64,000 nucleotides of DNA. It comes from Pedobacter sp. L105 (GTDB taxonomy: Bacteria; Bacteroidota; Bacteroidia; Sphingobacteriales; Sphingobacteriaceae). Positions within the stretch are counted from its first letter, which is position 1. Each line of letters starts with the position of its first letter. The translations under genes were made by a program, and so were the position numbers. Shown piece by piece: positions 9,601 to 17,882 of this stretch. The notes below the pieces were generated by a model. It did not search any database. It had not been told where the DNA came from and worked only from the letters and a program-made list of their open reading frames with translations. Where the stretch lies: the NCBI RefSeq assembly GCF_009765875.1, contig NZ_LMUP01000008.1:301776-365775 (forward strand), read 5' to 3'.

Positions 9601-10304
9601 TGGATGAAAAACTGCTTACCGCAAATGCAGTTATTGGATTCTGGCCCGCCAACTCCAAAGGGGATGATATTGTTCTGGAGGCAGATGGAAAAGAAGTGAC
9701 CATCCATACGCTCCGCCAACAGGCAGAGAAGATGGCCGGAGAACCTTATTATGCGCTGTCTGACTTTGTTGCTCCGGCAGCATCAGGCGTACAGGATTAC
9801 TTTGGAGGTTTTGCCGTCACTACCGGTATTGGCTGTGATGAACTGGTTGCTGAGTTTGAAGCCAATTATGATGATTACAACAGCATCATGGCAAAAGCCC
9901 TGGCAGACCGTTTGGCTGAGGCTTTTGCAGAAAGAATGCATGAACTGGTACGTAAAGAATATTGGGGTTATGCGCAGGATGAACACCTGAGTGCCGAAGA
10001 CCTGATCAAAGAAGAATATGCAGGAATACGTCCCGCTCCGGGATATCCGGCTTGTCCCGACCATACAGAAAAAGGAATATTATTTGATCTGCTGGACGCA
10101 GAAAACCAAACAGGAATACGCCTTACAGAAAGTTTTGCCATGTATCCTACTGCTGCCGTAAGCGGTTTTTATTTTGCACATCCTCAATCGAGATATTTTG
10201 GACTGGGCAAAATCACCAAAGACCAGGTAGAAGAATATGCCCTGCGAAAAGACCTTTCACTGGAAGATACAGAAAGATGGCTTAGCCCAAATTTAGCTTA
10301 CTAA
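6645..10304 (+). CDS. metH: cobalamin-dependent methionine synthase MetH
   Basis: MetH transfers a methyl group from 5-methyltetrahydrofolate via methylcobalamin to homocysteine in the cytoplasm. All four modules are present in order within 1219 residues. The homocysteine domain has its zinc ligands in FNCALG (near residue 241) and GGCCGTTPEH (near residue 303). The pterin domain follows from about 345 (NIGERTNITGSPKF). The B12 cap and binding domain has the cobalt-ligating His of DVHDIGKN near residue 757. The AdoMet reactivation domain at the C-terminus has RLTESFAMYP and GFYFAHPQSRYF. The gene follows a SAM-I riboswitch and precedes metF by 8 bases, which supplies its methyl donor. Confidence 0.98.
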   Translation: MSIREELEKRILIIDGAMGTMIQRYVLTEEDFRGERFKDHPCDVKGNNDLLNITRPDIIKAIHTEYLKAGTDIIETNTFSTQRISLADYKMEELDYEMSFEGAKIAKEAINEFMAAHPDRTCFVAGAVGPTNRTLSISPDVNDPGYRALTFDELVDAYYQQVRGLVDGGADLLLIETIFDTLNAKAAIFAIKKYEEVIGRKIEIMISGTITDASGRTLSGQTVEAFLNSIVHAKPLSIGFNCALGAKDMRPHIEELSSKAACYVSAYPNAGLPNEFGAYDEMPNETALLVGDFIEHGFVNIVGGCCGTTPEHIAAIAAKAKNVRPRKIPTLERYMRLSGLEPVTITPETMFVNIGERTNITGSPKFSKLILSGDYEAALTVARQQVEGGAQVIDVNMDEGMLDSEAAMTKFLNLIASEPDISKLPIMVDSSKWSVIENGLKCLQGKGIVNSISLKEGEDKFRESARKIMNYGAAIVVMAFDEKGQADSFERRKEICKRSYDILVGEIGLPAEDIIFDPNILTVATGLEEHNNYAVDFINSARWIKENLPYAKVSGGVSNISFSFRGNNTVREAMHSAFLYHAIRAGLDMGIVNAGMLEVYEAIPADLLERVEDVLLNRRDDATERLVDFAETVKSKGKELVKDEEWRKESVESRLSHSLVKGIIEYLDADVEEARQQYDRPIHVIEGPLMDGMNIVGDLFGAGKMFLPQVVKSARVMKKAVAYLLPFIEQEKLDNPDGDQSSSAGRVLMATVKGDVHDIGKNIVGVVLACNNFEIIDMGVMVPAQEIIKKAKEINADIIGLSGLITPSLDEMVHFAKEMEREGFTIPLLIGGATTSRIHAAVKVAPHYSGPAIHVLDASRSVTVCSTLMNTDTRGAYIDNIRQEYDKAREAHLNKRSDKRYKTIEEARTDQFQIDLSKVAPAPAFTGTKTFESYPLEILVPYIDWTPFFQTWELRGSYPKILNDKVVGAEAQKLFDDAQALLKRIVDEKLLTANAVIGFWPANSKGDDIVLEADGKEVTIHTLRQQAEKMAGEPYYALSDFVAPAASGVQDYFGGFAVTTGIGCDELVAEFEANYDDYNSIMAKALADRLAEAFAERMHELVRKEYWGYAQDEHLSAEDLIKEEYAGIRPAPGYPACPDHTEKGILFDLLDAENQTGIRLTESFAMYPTAAVSGFYFAHPQSRYFGLGKITKDQVEEYALRKDLSLEDTERWLSPNLAY

Positions 10305-10312
10305 TACAACGA

Positions 10313-11266
10313 ATGAAGATCACCGAACACATCAACAATGCTAAGGGTAAAACCCTGTTTTCTTTTGAATTGCTGCCACCTGTAAAAGGAAAGAGCATTA
10401 ACGATATCTATAATGCTATAGATCCGCTGATGGAATTTAACCCTCCTTTTATTGATGTCACTTATCACAGGGAAGATTATATCTACAAACAGCATGACAA
10501 TGGCCTGCTGGAAAAAGTTTCTTATCGTAAACGCCCCGGAACGGTAGCCATCTGTGCGGCAATCATGAACAGGTATAAAGTTGATGCTGTCCCTCACCTG
10601 ATTTGCGGTGGTTTTACAAAAGAAGAAACTGAAAACGCTTTGATCGATCTTCAGTTTTTAGGTATTGACAATGTATTGGTGCTCCGTGGTGACGCAAGGC
10701 ATGCAGATTCCGGTTTTATTCCTACACCAGACGGACATGCCTATGCTACCGACCTGTTAGAACAGGTAGTAAATATGAATAAAGGCAAGTACCTGTTTGA
10801 AGATCACGATGCTTTCCAAACAGATTTCTGCGTTGGTGTTGCGGGTTATCCGGAAAAACATTTCGAAGCCCCGAATATGAAAACTGACTTTAAATATTTA
10901 AAGCAGAAGGTAGATATGGGTGCTGAGTTCATCGTTACACAAATGTTTTTTGATAACAGTAAATATTCAGAGTTTGTAGAGAACTGCAGGGCAAACGGGA
11001 TCAATGTGCCCATTATTCCCGGCCTTAAGCCAATCACTTCTTCCAAACAGCTGATCACTTTGCCAAAAATCTTCCATATTGATCTGCCGGAAGATATGAC
11101 AGAAGCCATTCAGGCCTGTAAAAATGAAAAGGAAGTGAAAGAAGTGGGCATAGAGTGGATGATACAGCAATGTAAAGAATTGGTTAAAATAGGTGCTCCC
11201 GTTTTGCATTTTTATACCATGAGTAATCCTGAGCCCACTAAAAGAATTGCACAGGCTGTATTTTAA
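10313..11266 (+). CDS. metF: 5,10-methylenetetrahydrofolate reductase MetF
   Basis: MetF is an FAD enzyme that reduces 5,10-methylenetetrahydrofolate to 5-methyltetrahydrofolate, the methyl donor used by MetH. The sequence shows the N-terminal FSFELLPP strand with the catalytic Glu, the VLRGDARH loop near residue 123, and FIVTQMFFDN near residue 207, all typical of the TIM-barrel family. It is 317 residues long, close to the E. coli enzyme. The start lies 8 bases after metH, so both genes share the upstream SAM riboswitch. Confidence 0.97.
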   Translation: MKITEHINNAKGKTLFSFELLPPVKGKSINDIYNAIDPLMEFNPPFIDVTYHREDYIYKQHDNGLLEKVSYRKRPGTVAICAAIMNRYKVDAVPHLICGGFTKEETENALIDLQFLGIDNVLVLRGDARHADSGFIPTPDGHAYATDLLEQVVNMNKGKYLFEDHDAFQTDFCVGVAGYPEKHFEAPNMKTDFKYLKQKVDMGAEFIVTQMFFDNSKYSEFVENCRANGINVPIIPGLKPITSSKQLITLPKIFHIDLPEDMTEAIQACKNEKEVKEVGIEWMIQQCKELVKIGAPVLHFYTMSNPEPTKRIAQAVF

Positions 11267-11282
11267 TCCATACGGCTTAACC

Positions 11283-11326
11283 GTCATGAGCTTATTGTCC
11301 CAAAAAGCACTAAATAAGCTCATGAC
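11283..11326 (+). terminator. perfect 14-bp hairpin after metF (putative terminator)
   Basis: GTCATGAGCTTATT (11283-11296) and its exact complement AATAAGCTCATGAC (11313-11326) flank a 16-base loop, 16 bases after the metF stop. No T-run follows, so this is either an untypical terminator or a stabilising 3' hairpin. Confidence 0.45.
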
Positions 11327-11412
11327 TGCCTTATAAGCAATAAATCTCAATTAAATTCTCCTGATAATTGGCAGATTCTTTGTACATTTCGTTCTTTACA
11401 AACCGGAACGTT

Positions 11413-11850
11413 ATGAGAAAGACGACACTAATGTTATTTACCGCTATAGTTACCTTATCAGCGTGTAATACGTTAAAAAATACTGTAGATGCCAGTTCCG
11501 ATTTATCAAAACTGGGGGGAACATGGGAATTAAACTATATCTCCGGACCAAGGATAGCCTTTAACGGGCTTTATCCGGGCAAAAAACCAGAATTGATATT
11601 TAATCTGACAGAAAAAAGGTTCAGCGGCAACAGCGGCTGTAATTCTTTTACAGGCAAGCTGGAGGCTGATGACAGCTCCATCAATTTAAATGAACCTACT
11701 GTAATGACAAAAATGGCCTGCCCTGGTGAAGGAGAGACCATCTTTTTTGAAATGCTTAAAAAAGTAAATAAGTATACGATCAACGGGGATACCACCCTAA
11801 ATTTTATGATGGGTGATATTGATATTATGAGGTTTACTAAAACAAAATAA
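11413..11850 (+). CDS. META-domain lipoprotein (HslJ-like)
   Basis: The 145-residue protein starts with a lipoprotein signal peptide (MRKTTLMLFTAIVTLSAC, Cys 18 as lipidation site). One META domain follows: a LGGTWELNYI strand, the RFSGNSGCNSFTG motif that is the family signature, and the downstream MTKMACPG motif. META/HslJ proteins are small envelope beta-barrel-like folds; HslJ of E. coli is linked to novobiocin resistance and heat shock, but the general function is unsettled. I chose the ATG at 11413 because it opens the signal peptide; an upstream in-frame ATG at 11368 would bury it. The gene is convergent with thrC and shares its terminator hairpin. Confidence 0.85.
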   Translation: MRKTTLMLFTAIVTLSACNTLKNTVDASSDLSKLGGTWELNYISGPRIAFNGLYPGKKPELIFNLTEKRFSGNSGCNSFTGKLEADDSSINLNEPTVMTKMACPGEGETIFFEMLKKVNKYTINGDTTLNFMMGDIDIMRFTKTK

Positions 11851-11877
11851 CATCAGCCCTATTGAGCAGCTGATGTT
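11840..11877 (-). terminator. terminator of the thrABC operon, overlapping the thrC stop
   Basis: AACATCAGC (11849-11857) pairs with GCTGATGTT (11869-11877). On the minus strand the stem is followed by a T-rich run (complement of 11840-11848). The thrC stop codon lies in the loop, and the stop of the convergent META gene touches the stem, so the hairpin separates both genes. Confidence 0.6.
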
Positions 11878-13175
11878 AGTAAAAATGTTTTAAAAGCTTC
11901 AAAGTCCACTTGCATCGCGGTAGCCGATTTGCCTCTTCTTTTTAATTCTTCGACCTGCTCCGGCGACTGGATCTTGGCAAAGATCTCCTCTGAAAACACG
12001 TCCGGGAATTTACAGGCATGTGCAGTAGATAAAAACACAAAAGTGTCTTCGGCAGACGGATAATGCAACTGGTATTCTTTCACCGCCAGCCAGGCTATCG
12101 CTGTATGCGGACATGCCACATAGTTAAATTGCTCATGTATGGCCGAGATTGCTTCTACAGTTTGTGCATCTGTATAACGATAGCTCTTCACCATTTCTTT
12201 AAGTTTCTCCCTATCCTGGCTAAACAGCTCCATGATCCTTACCCAGTTACTTGGTGCACCTACATCCATTGCATTGGCATAGGTTTGTACAGATGGCCTG
12301 GTTTCATAGACCCCTGTTTCCAGGAAACGTGGAACCGTATCGTTGGCATTGGTAGCCGCAATAAACTGTTTTACCGGTAAGCCCATTTTATAAGCCAGTA
12401 AACCCGCAGCAATATTTCCGAAATTACCGCTCGGAACAGAAAACACCACCTCTCTTTTTCCTGCTCTGTACAATTGCGCCACTGCATTGAAATAATAGAA
12501 GGTTTGCGGGATCAGTCTGGATATATTGATAGAATTGGCCGAAGTTAACCTTAACTGCCGGTTTAGTGATTCATCTGCAAAAGCCTGTTTAACCAGCGCC
12601 TGGCAATCATCAAAGGTACCATCAATTTCTATAGCGCGGATATTCTGTCCATTGCTGCACAATTGCAGTTCCTGGATTTCACTCACTTTACCTTTTGGAT
12701 ATAGAATGGTTACCCTTGTATTTGGCACGCCTAAAAAGCCCAGGGCCACTGCCCCGCCTGTATCGCCGGAAGTAGCGACCAGTACATCCAGCAGCTGTTC
12801 TCCGTCTTTAAGGAAATAGGCCATGATCCTGCTCATGAACCTGGCACCAAAATCTTTAAAAGCCAGTGAAGGGCCATGGAACAGCTCCAATACATACGTA
12901 TCTTCATTCAGCTTTACCACAGGGGCTTCAAAATTGATCGCATCGTCGATCAGTGCCTTCAGATCTGCCGCCGGTATATCTTCATGTAATAAGACAGAAG
13001 CTATCTTGTAGGCTATTTCAGGTAAAGTATACTGATCCAGGTTTTGCAAAAAGTCTGCATCCAGCACAGGTATCTCTGCCGGCATATATAATCCTTTATC
13101 CAAAGGCATGCTGTTAAATACGGCAGATTGAAAATCTACACTGAGGTCGTGGTTATTAGTGCTATAAAATTTCAT
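11859..13175 (-). CDS. thrC: threonine synthase ThrC
   Basis: ThrC is the PLP enzyme that converts O-phosphohomoserine to threonine and phosphate. The Lys that binds PLP is in FHGPSLAFKDFG (Lys 107), followed by the phosphate-binding and cofactor loops ATSGDTGGAVALGF and SVPSGNFGNIAAG. The N-terminus (MKFYSTNN) is characteristic of the longer, proteobacterial-type ThrC. Length 438 residues is normal. It is the last gene of thrA-thrB-thrC, 11 bases after thrB, and its stop is within the operon terminator. Confidence 0.97.
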   Translation of the reverse strand: MKFYSTNNHDLSVDFQSAVFNSMPLDKGLYMPAEIPVLDADFLQNLDQYTLPEIAYKIASVLLHEDIPAADLKALIDDAINFEAPVVKLNEDTYVLELFHGPSLAFKDFGARFMSRIMAYFLKDGEQLLDVLVATSGDTGGAVALGFLGVPNTRVTILYPKGKVSEIQELQLCSNGQNIRAIEIDGTFDDCQALVKQAFADESLNRQLRLTSANSINISRLIPQTFYYFNAVAQLYRAGKREVVFSVPSGNFGNIAAGLLAYKMGLPVKQFIAATNANDTVPRFLETGVYETRPSVQTYANAMDVGAPSNWVRIMELFSQDREKLKEMVKSYRYTDAQTVEAISAIHEQFNYVACPHTAIAWLAVKEYQLHYPSAEDTFVFLSTAHACKFPDVFSEEIFAKIQSPEQVEELKRRGKSATAMQVDFEAFKTFLLTSAAQ

Positions 13176-13186
13176 TAGTTTATATA

Positions 13187-14122
13187 TTAATCAAGTATAA
13201 CCGGTCCTTTTTTATTGACCGATGATACAAATGAAAGACTGTTGATCTGAATAGATTTTAATTGTTTTTGCAGCGCTGCTGTAATGCGATGTGCCGTATC
13301 CGGATCTTTGGTTAAAGCAAATACTGATGGCCCTGAACCAGAGATACCAAAACTGATCGCACCCAATTCTATTGCCAGACTCCTCATTTTATAAAAATCA
13401 GGAATCAGGATAGAACGTGTAGGTTCTACCAGTACATCTACCATACTGCGGCCGATCAGGTCGTAGTCTTTCATAAATAAGCCCGTTACCAATCCTGCTA
13501 CATTACCCCATTGTTTTACCGCGTCTTTCAGTAAAACCTTTGAACGGATCATTTGGCGTGCATCTTTTGTCGGTACGTCTACCTCGGGGTACACAATTGC
13601 AGCATACAATTCTTCGGGAAAAGGCAGGCTGATCACATCAAGTGGCTCATAACTTCTGATCAGCACAAAACCACCCAGAATAGCCGGGGCCACATTATCT
13701 GCATGTCCATAACCACAGGCCAGCTCCTCCCCTTTCATCGCAAAAGGAACAAGCTCCTGTGCAGTAAGCAAATTATCCATCAACGTATTGATGGCAAATA
13801 AACCAGCTACCGTACTTGCAGAGCTGGAACCCAGTCCGCTGCCTATAGGCATTTTCTTATGGAGTTCAATGTCAATTCCTATATCTGTACGCCCTATATG
13901 TTTCAGGTAATCCTGCACACTGGCACTTACCGTGTTCTTTGCCGGGTTGAGCGGTAAACGCCCCTCGTCACCCGTAATTTTGGAGATGATCACGCCAGGA
14001 TTATCTGTGATCCGCATGATCACTTCATCTCCGGGTTCATTCACTGCAAAACCCAACACATCAAATCCACAAACCACATTTGCAACAGTGGCGGGAGCAA
14101 AAACTTTTACTGACTCTCTCAT
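13187..14122 (-). CDS. thrB: homoserine kinase ThrB
   Basis: ThrB phosphorylates homoserine with ATP to give the substrate of ThrC. The GHMP-kinase ATP loop PIGSGLGSSSAS lies at about residue 90, the N-terminal segment KVFAPATVANVVCGFDVLG is the family start, and FGISGSGPSVFAL is the conserved C-terminal motif. Length is 311 residues. The ATG shares one base with the thrA stop (TAATG), a tight translational coupling, and thrC follows after 11 bases. Confidence 0.97.
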   Translation of the reverse strand: MRESVKVFAPATVANVVCGFDVLGFAVNEPGDEVIMRITDNPGVIISKITGDEGRLPLNPAKNTVSASVQDYLKHIGRTDIGIDIELHKKMPIGSGLGSSSASTVAGLFAINTLMDNLLTAQELVPFAMKGEELACGYGHADNVAPAILGGFVLIRSYEPLDVISLPFPEELYAAIVYPEVDVPTKDARQMIRSKVLLKDAVKQWGNVAGLVTGLFMKDYDLIGRSMVDVLVEPTRSILIPDFYKMRSLAIELGAISFGISGSGPSVFALTKDPDTAHRITAALQKQLKSIQINSLSFVSSVNKKGPVILD

Positions 14123-16569
14123 TATCTCTTACCTACATTTATAATATCTGCAAATACACCAGCTGCAGTTACTTCTGCACCGGCGCCTGGTCCTTTGATC
14201 ACCAATGGACGGTCTTTATACCGGTCCGTTGTAAAAGAAATGATGTTATCACTACCCGAAAGCATAAAGAAGGGATGAAACTCATCTACCATCTGCAAAG
14301 TGATCGCTACTTTTCCTGCTTCCAATTTCCCGATATACCTTAAAACCTTACCACTTGCAGCGGCATCAGATTTCAGTTTTTCAAAATAAGCGGCGTTATT
14401 TTCCAACTCCTGATAAAACTCTTCCACACTTTCCGCAGCCAGACAGGCCGGCGGCAGCATACTTTCAATCTCCACATCAGCGGCTTCCAATGGATAACCT
14501 GCATCTCTGGCGAGGATTAGCATTTTGCGCATAAAATCCTTTCCATTCAGGTCATCACGCGGATCTGGTTCTGTATAACCTAGTTCCTGAGCGGTTTTCA
14601 CTACTTCATGAAAGAGTTTATCCTCTTTAAAATTATTGAAGATATAAGAGATCGTACCGGATAAGATCGCTTCAATGCTGGCGATATTGTCACCACTCAT
14701 CATCAGGTCTTTTAAGGTACGGATGATCGGAAGACCAGCACCTACGTTAGTTTCATAATGGAAATCCACACCGAATGTACGTGCTGCCTTTTTAAAGGCT
14801 GCATATTGACTGTATTCGGCCGAATTACCGATCTTATTACAAGTGACTACTGATATACTGGATTCCAGAATTTCCTGATAATAATTTACCGGATTGCCGC
14901 TGGCAGTGTTATCCACAAATACACAGTTAGGCAGGTTCATTGCTTTCATTTTGTGAATAAATGCACCCAGATCTGCTTTTTCTTCGAAGGTATTCAATTC
15001 ATCTTCCCAATCTGCAAGGTTAAGACCTTTGTCGCTCAGGTACATCTGCCGTGAATTGCTCACCCCCATCAGTTTCACTTCCAGATCATTGTTCTTTGCC
15101 AGGAAAGGGCTTTGGTTCAGCAACTGACGGAACAACGTTTTGCCGATATTTCCTGTACCCAGGCAAAAGATATGCAACGTTTTTTTCAGGTCGGCAAAAA
15201 ATGCATCATGTACTGCATTAACCGCTTTTGACAGATCTGTTTTTGATAAAATAACCGATATGTTATACTCTGAGGAACCCTGTGCAATGGCACGAACGTT
15301 TACCCCGTTTCTTCCCAGTGCATAAAATAACTTGCCAGACATGCCTGGCGTATGTTTCATATTCTCCCCTACGATTGCCAGGATGGATAAGCCTGTTTCT
15401 ACCTGCGGATATTCCAGTTTTTTTGCCTGCAATTCCAGTTCAAACTCTTTGCTGATAATGGCCAGTGCTTTTAACGCATCCGCCGGTTTTACCGCGAAAG
15501 TAATGCTATGTTCTGAGGACGACTGTGTGATCAGTACCACATTGATCTGCTCGCGCGAAAGCAGGGAAAATAACCTACCGCTAAAACCTGCTTTACCAAC
15601 CATCCCACTTCCGGATAGGTTAAGGATACTGATTTCATCTATAGAAGAGATTCCTTTAATCGGCAGCTCTGAGGTATGCACCCCATGGCGGATAAAGGTT
15701 CCTTCAAAATCCAGGTTGAATGTGTTTTTGATGACGATGGGAATCCTTTTTAAGAAAGCAGGGATCATCGTTGGCGGATAGATCACCTTCGCTCCGAAAT
15801 AGGATAACTCCATTGCTTCGGTATAACTGAGTTCAGCCAATGAAAATGCTTTTTCTACGATCCTTGGATCAGCGGTCAGCATACCATCTACGTCTGTCCA
15901 GATCTCTATTTCTTCTGCATTTAAAGCAGAACCCCATATGGCAGCGGTAAAATCACTTCCGCCACGTCCTAAAGTGGTAAAGCGCCCTTCGGCATTACTG
16001 GCAATAAAGCCGGTGACAAATAGTAATTTTCCTTCATTTGCTTCATAATATTCCTGTATTAATAATTCGGTTACTTCGGTATCAACCTTTGCCTGACCGA
16101 AATTGCTATCTGTTTTAATCAGCGCCGCACCTTCTACCGGCACCGCATTCGGAAAATCCTGTTTTGCAATATGGCTGATCATAAAAGTAGAACAGCGTTC
16201 ACCAAAGCTTAAGATCAGGTCTTTGGTTTGAGGGCTCAGTTCTCTCAGGTTATAAACCGATTGCAGAATATCCTCCAGTTCGTTGAAGTATATTTTTAAT
16301 TTGGTGAATACCGGGTTTTGTGCCGCAGCGGGCAATAAGCTGCGTACTACTTCAAAATGTTTTTCTTCAATCTGTTTCAGCTCTGCATCATACTCTTCGG
16401 CCAGCAGCGCTTTCTCCGCCATGGCCTGCAGCAGGTTGGTCACACCGCTCATTGCCGATAGCACTACCACCGGATAATTGTCCTGATCACGTTTCATGAG
16501 TATACTGATCAGGGTACGGATGCCCTCTGATGAACCTACTGAAGTGCCTCCGAATTTTAAAATATTCAT
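14122..16569 (-). CDS. thrA: bifunctional aspartate kinase/homoserine dehydrogenase ThrA
   Basis: ThrA catalyses the first step (aspartate phosphorylation) and the third step (aspartate semialdehyde to homoserine) of the threonine branch. The N-terminal aspartate kinase (residues 1 to about 290) starts with LKFGGTSVGSSEGIR. Two ACT-type regulatory domains follow to about 455 (for example ILAIVGENMKHTPGMSGKLF). The NAD(P)-binding homoserine dehydrogenase domain starts at FCLGTGNIGKTLF near residue 470 and includes GTISYIFNNF. Length is 815 residues, like E. coli ThrA. The ACT domains suggest feedback control; the upstream leader peptide and terminator indicate attenuation. Confidence 0.97.
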   Translation of the reverse strand: MNILKFGGTSVGSSEGIRTLISILMKRDQDNYPVVVLSAMSGVTNLLQAMAEKALLAEEYDAELKQIEEKHFEVVRSLLPAAAQNPVFTKLKIYFNELEDILQSVYNLRELSPQTKDLILSFGERCSTFMISHIAKQDFPNAVPVEGAALIKTDSNFGQAKVDTEVTELLIQEYYEANEGKLLFVTGFIASNAEGRFTTLGRGGSDFTAAIWGSALNAEEIEIWTDVDGMLTADPRIVEKAFSLAELSYTEAMELSYFGAKVIYPPTMIPAFLKRIPIVIKNTFNLDFEGTFIRHGVHTSELPIKGISSIDEISILNLSGSGMVGKAGFSGRLFSLLSREQINVVLITQSSSEHSITFAVKPADALKALAIISKEFELELQAKKLEYPQVETGLSILAIVGENMKHTPGMSGKLFYALGRNGVNVRAIAQGSSEYNISVILSKTDLSKAVNAVHDAFFADLKKTLHIFCLGTGNIGKTLFRQLLNQSPFLAKNNDLEVKLMGVSNSRQMYLSDKGLNLADWEDELNTFEEKADLGAFIHKMKAMNLPNCVFVDNTASGNPVNYYQEILESSISVVTCNKIGNSAEYSQYAAFKKAARTFGVDFHYETNVGAGLPIIRTLKDLMMSGDNIASIEAILSGTISYIFNNFKEDKLFHEVVKTAQELGYTEPDPRDDLNGKDFMRKMLILARDAGYPLEAADVEIESMLPPACLAAESVEEFYQELENNAAYFEKLKSDAAASGKVLRYIGKLEAGKVAITLQMVDEFHPFFMLSGSDNIISFTTDRYKDRPLVIKGPGAGAEVTAAGVFADIINVGKR

Positions 16570-16581
16570 AGTAATTGGGTT

Positions 16582-16618
16582 AAAAAAAAACGCCTTCCGT
16601 TTTAAGGGAAGGCGCTTT
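16582..16618 (-). terminator. attenuator terminator of the thr operon
   Basis: On the minus strand CGCCTTCC (16607-16614) pairs with GGAAGGCG (16591-16598) around an 8-base loop, followed directly by nine T (16582-16590). It lies between the leader peptide and the thrA ATG, only 13 bases from thrA, so it would end transcription before the structural genes. Its 5' arm (16606-16614) can pair instead with 16655-16663 at the end of the leader peptide, which would abolish it. Confidence 0.85.
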
Positions 16619-16648
16619 TAATGGTTTTTTATTTTTCTATTTATGCCA

Positions 16649-16717
16649 TTATCTCACCTTCCCCGGGTTCCCGGTGGTAGTAATAATAATGGATGTAATA
16701 ATTGATTGATTGATCAT
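16649..16717 (-). CDS. thrL: Thr/Ile-rich leader peptide of the thr operon
   Basis: A 22-residue reading frame on the minus strand begins at ATG 16717 and ends with TAA at 16649. It reads MINQSIITSIII, then TTTGN and a PGKVR end. It holds four Thr and six Ile codons, with Thr-Thr-Thr encoded by ACT ACC ACC at 16673-16681. The end of the peptide carries GGGAAGGTG (16655-16663), which is complementary over 9 pairs (one G-T) to the 5' arm of the downstream terminator. CACC (overlapping the Thr codons) can instead pair with this GGTG, forming a protector hairpin. Ribosome stalling at Thr codons would free the antiterminator. The layout equals that of E. coli thrL, whose peptide also has a TTGN end, though common descent is not shown. 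Confidence 0.82.
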   Translation of the reverse strand: MINQSIITSIIITTTGNPGKVR

Positions 16718-16722
16718 AATTT

Positions 16723-16739
16723 AAGTACAGCCAGTACTT
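16723..16739. repeat. inverted repeat upstream of the thr leader peptide
   Basis: AAGTAC and GTACTT flank a 5-base centre (AGCCA) six bases upstream of the leader ATG. It can be a small hairpin in the leader RNA, near the ribosome binding region, or an operator. No function is shown. Confidence 0.35.
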
Positions 16740-16956
16740 CGTTTTAGCTGTGCTATAAAGTAAAGTTATATTTTTATCATTCGCAAGCCTTTGCCTAAAA
16801 AAATTGCTTTTCATCCCTTCTCCGTATTTTATTTTTTCATTAGTAAATAATTGTTCTTTTTAAAGGTGATGAAGCTTTTTAACCGAACCTATGATTTCAA
16901 AGGTAGCTGATCAATGCTAACCCAATACCCATTTTTCCTTACCTTTATGGCATAAT

Positions 16957-17877
16957 ATGCAAGGACTAGTAATAAAATCAACAGGAAGCTGGTATCAGGT
17001 ACATGGAGCAGATGGCCAGAGTTACGACTGCAGGATCAAAGGAAAGTTCCGTATCAAGGGAATTCAAACCACCAACCCTATTGCCGTTGGCGACCAGGTA
17101 GAGTTTGAAATGGAACCCAATTCTGAAAACGGAGTGATCTATAAACTCCATGAAAGAAGGAACTACATTATCAGGAAATCCATTAACCTGTCCAAACAGG
17201 CGCAGATCATTGCTGCCAATTTAGATCAGGCCTTCCTGGTGGTCACCTTAGCCTCTCCGCGTACCTCACTGGGTTTTATCGACCGCTTTTTAGTCACTGC
17301 CGAAGCTTATCGTATTCCATCTACATTGATATTCAACAAACTGGATTTATACAATGAAGACGGACTGGAAGTACTGGCCGAATACAAAAACATCTATGAA
17401 CATTTAGGTTACCCCTGTTATGAGGTTTCTGCATTAGAAGGTACCCATATCGAGAGAATTGAAAACTTATTAAAAGATAAAACTACTTTGTTTTCCGGAC
17501 ATTCCGGAGTAGGCAAATCAAGCCTGATCAATATCCTCCATCCCGAAAGGGCCATAAAAACAGGTGAAATTTCCGAATCAAGTGATAAGGGACAGCATAC
17601 CACTACCTTTGCAGAAATGCACCTGTTGCCCTTTGGCGGATACCTGATAGACACACCGGGAATCAGGGAGCTGGGCATTTACGACATCCGCCCGGAAGAA
17701 CTGGGCCATTATTTCCGTGAAATGCGCGACCTGATGCACCTCTGCAAATTCCACAACTGCCGGCACATCAATGAGCCGGGATGCGCTGTTCTAGCAGCAG
17801 TGGAAAACGGGGAGATAGAAGTTAGCCGGTATGAAAGTTATCTGAGTATTTTCCATGGCAATGAAACCAGAGCATAA
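16957..17877 (+). CDS. rsgA: ribosome small subunit-dependent GTPase RsgA
   Basis: RsgA (YjeQ) is a circularly permuted GTPase that checks late 30S maturation and releases RbfA. The permuted order is visible: OB fold at residues 1-75, G4 motif NKLD near residue 126, G1 loop GHSGVGKSS near residue 182, G3 motif DTPGIREL near residue 231, and the zinc-binding cluster CKFHNCRHINEPGC at about 262-275. Length 306 residues is normal. A TACCTTTA -7-like element at 16940-16947 would put the transcript start only a few bases before the ATG. It leads a rsgA-dtd-MazG-like unit with 5-base and 1-base-overlap junctions. Confidence 0.97.
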   Translation: MQGLVIKSTGSWYQVHGADGQSYDCRIKGKFRIKGIQTTNPIAVGDQVEFEMEPNSENGVIYKLHERRNYIIRKSINLSKQAQIIAANLDQAFLVVTLASPRTSLGFIDRFLVTAEAYRIPSTLIFNKLDLYNEDGLEVLAEYKNIYEHLGYPCYEVSALEGTHIERIENLLKDKTTLFSGHSGVGKSSLINILHPERAIKTGEISESSDKGQHTTTFAEMHLLPFGGYLIDTPGIRELGIYDIRPEELGHYFREMRDLMHLCKFHNCRHINEPGCAVLAAVENGEIEVSRYESYLSIFHGNETRA

Positions 17878-17882
17878 TTTAT

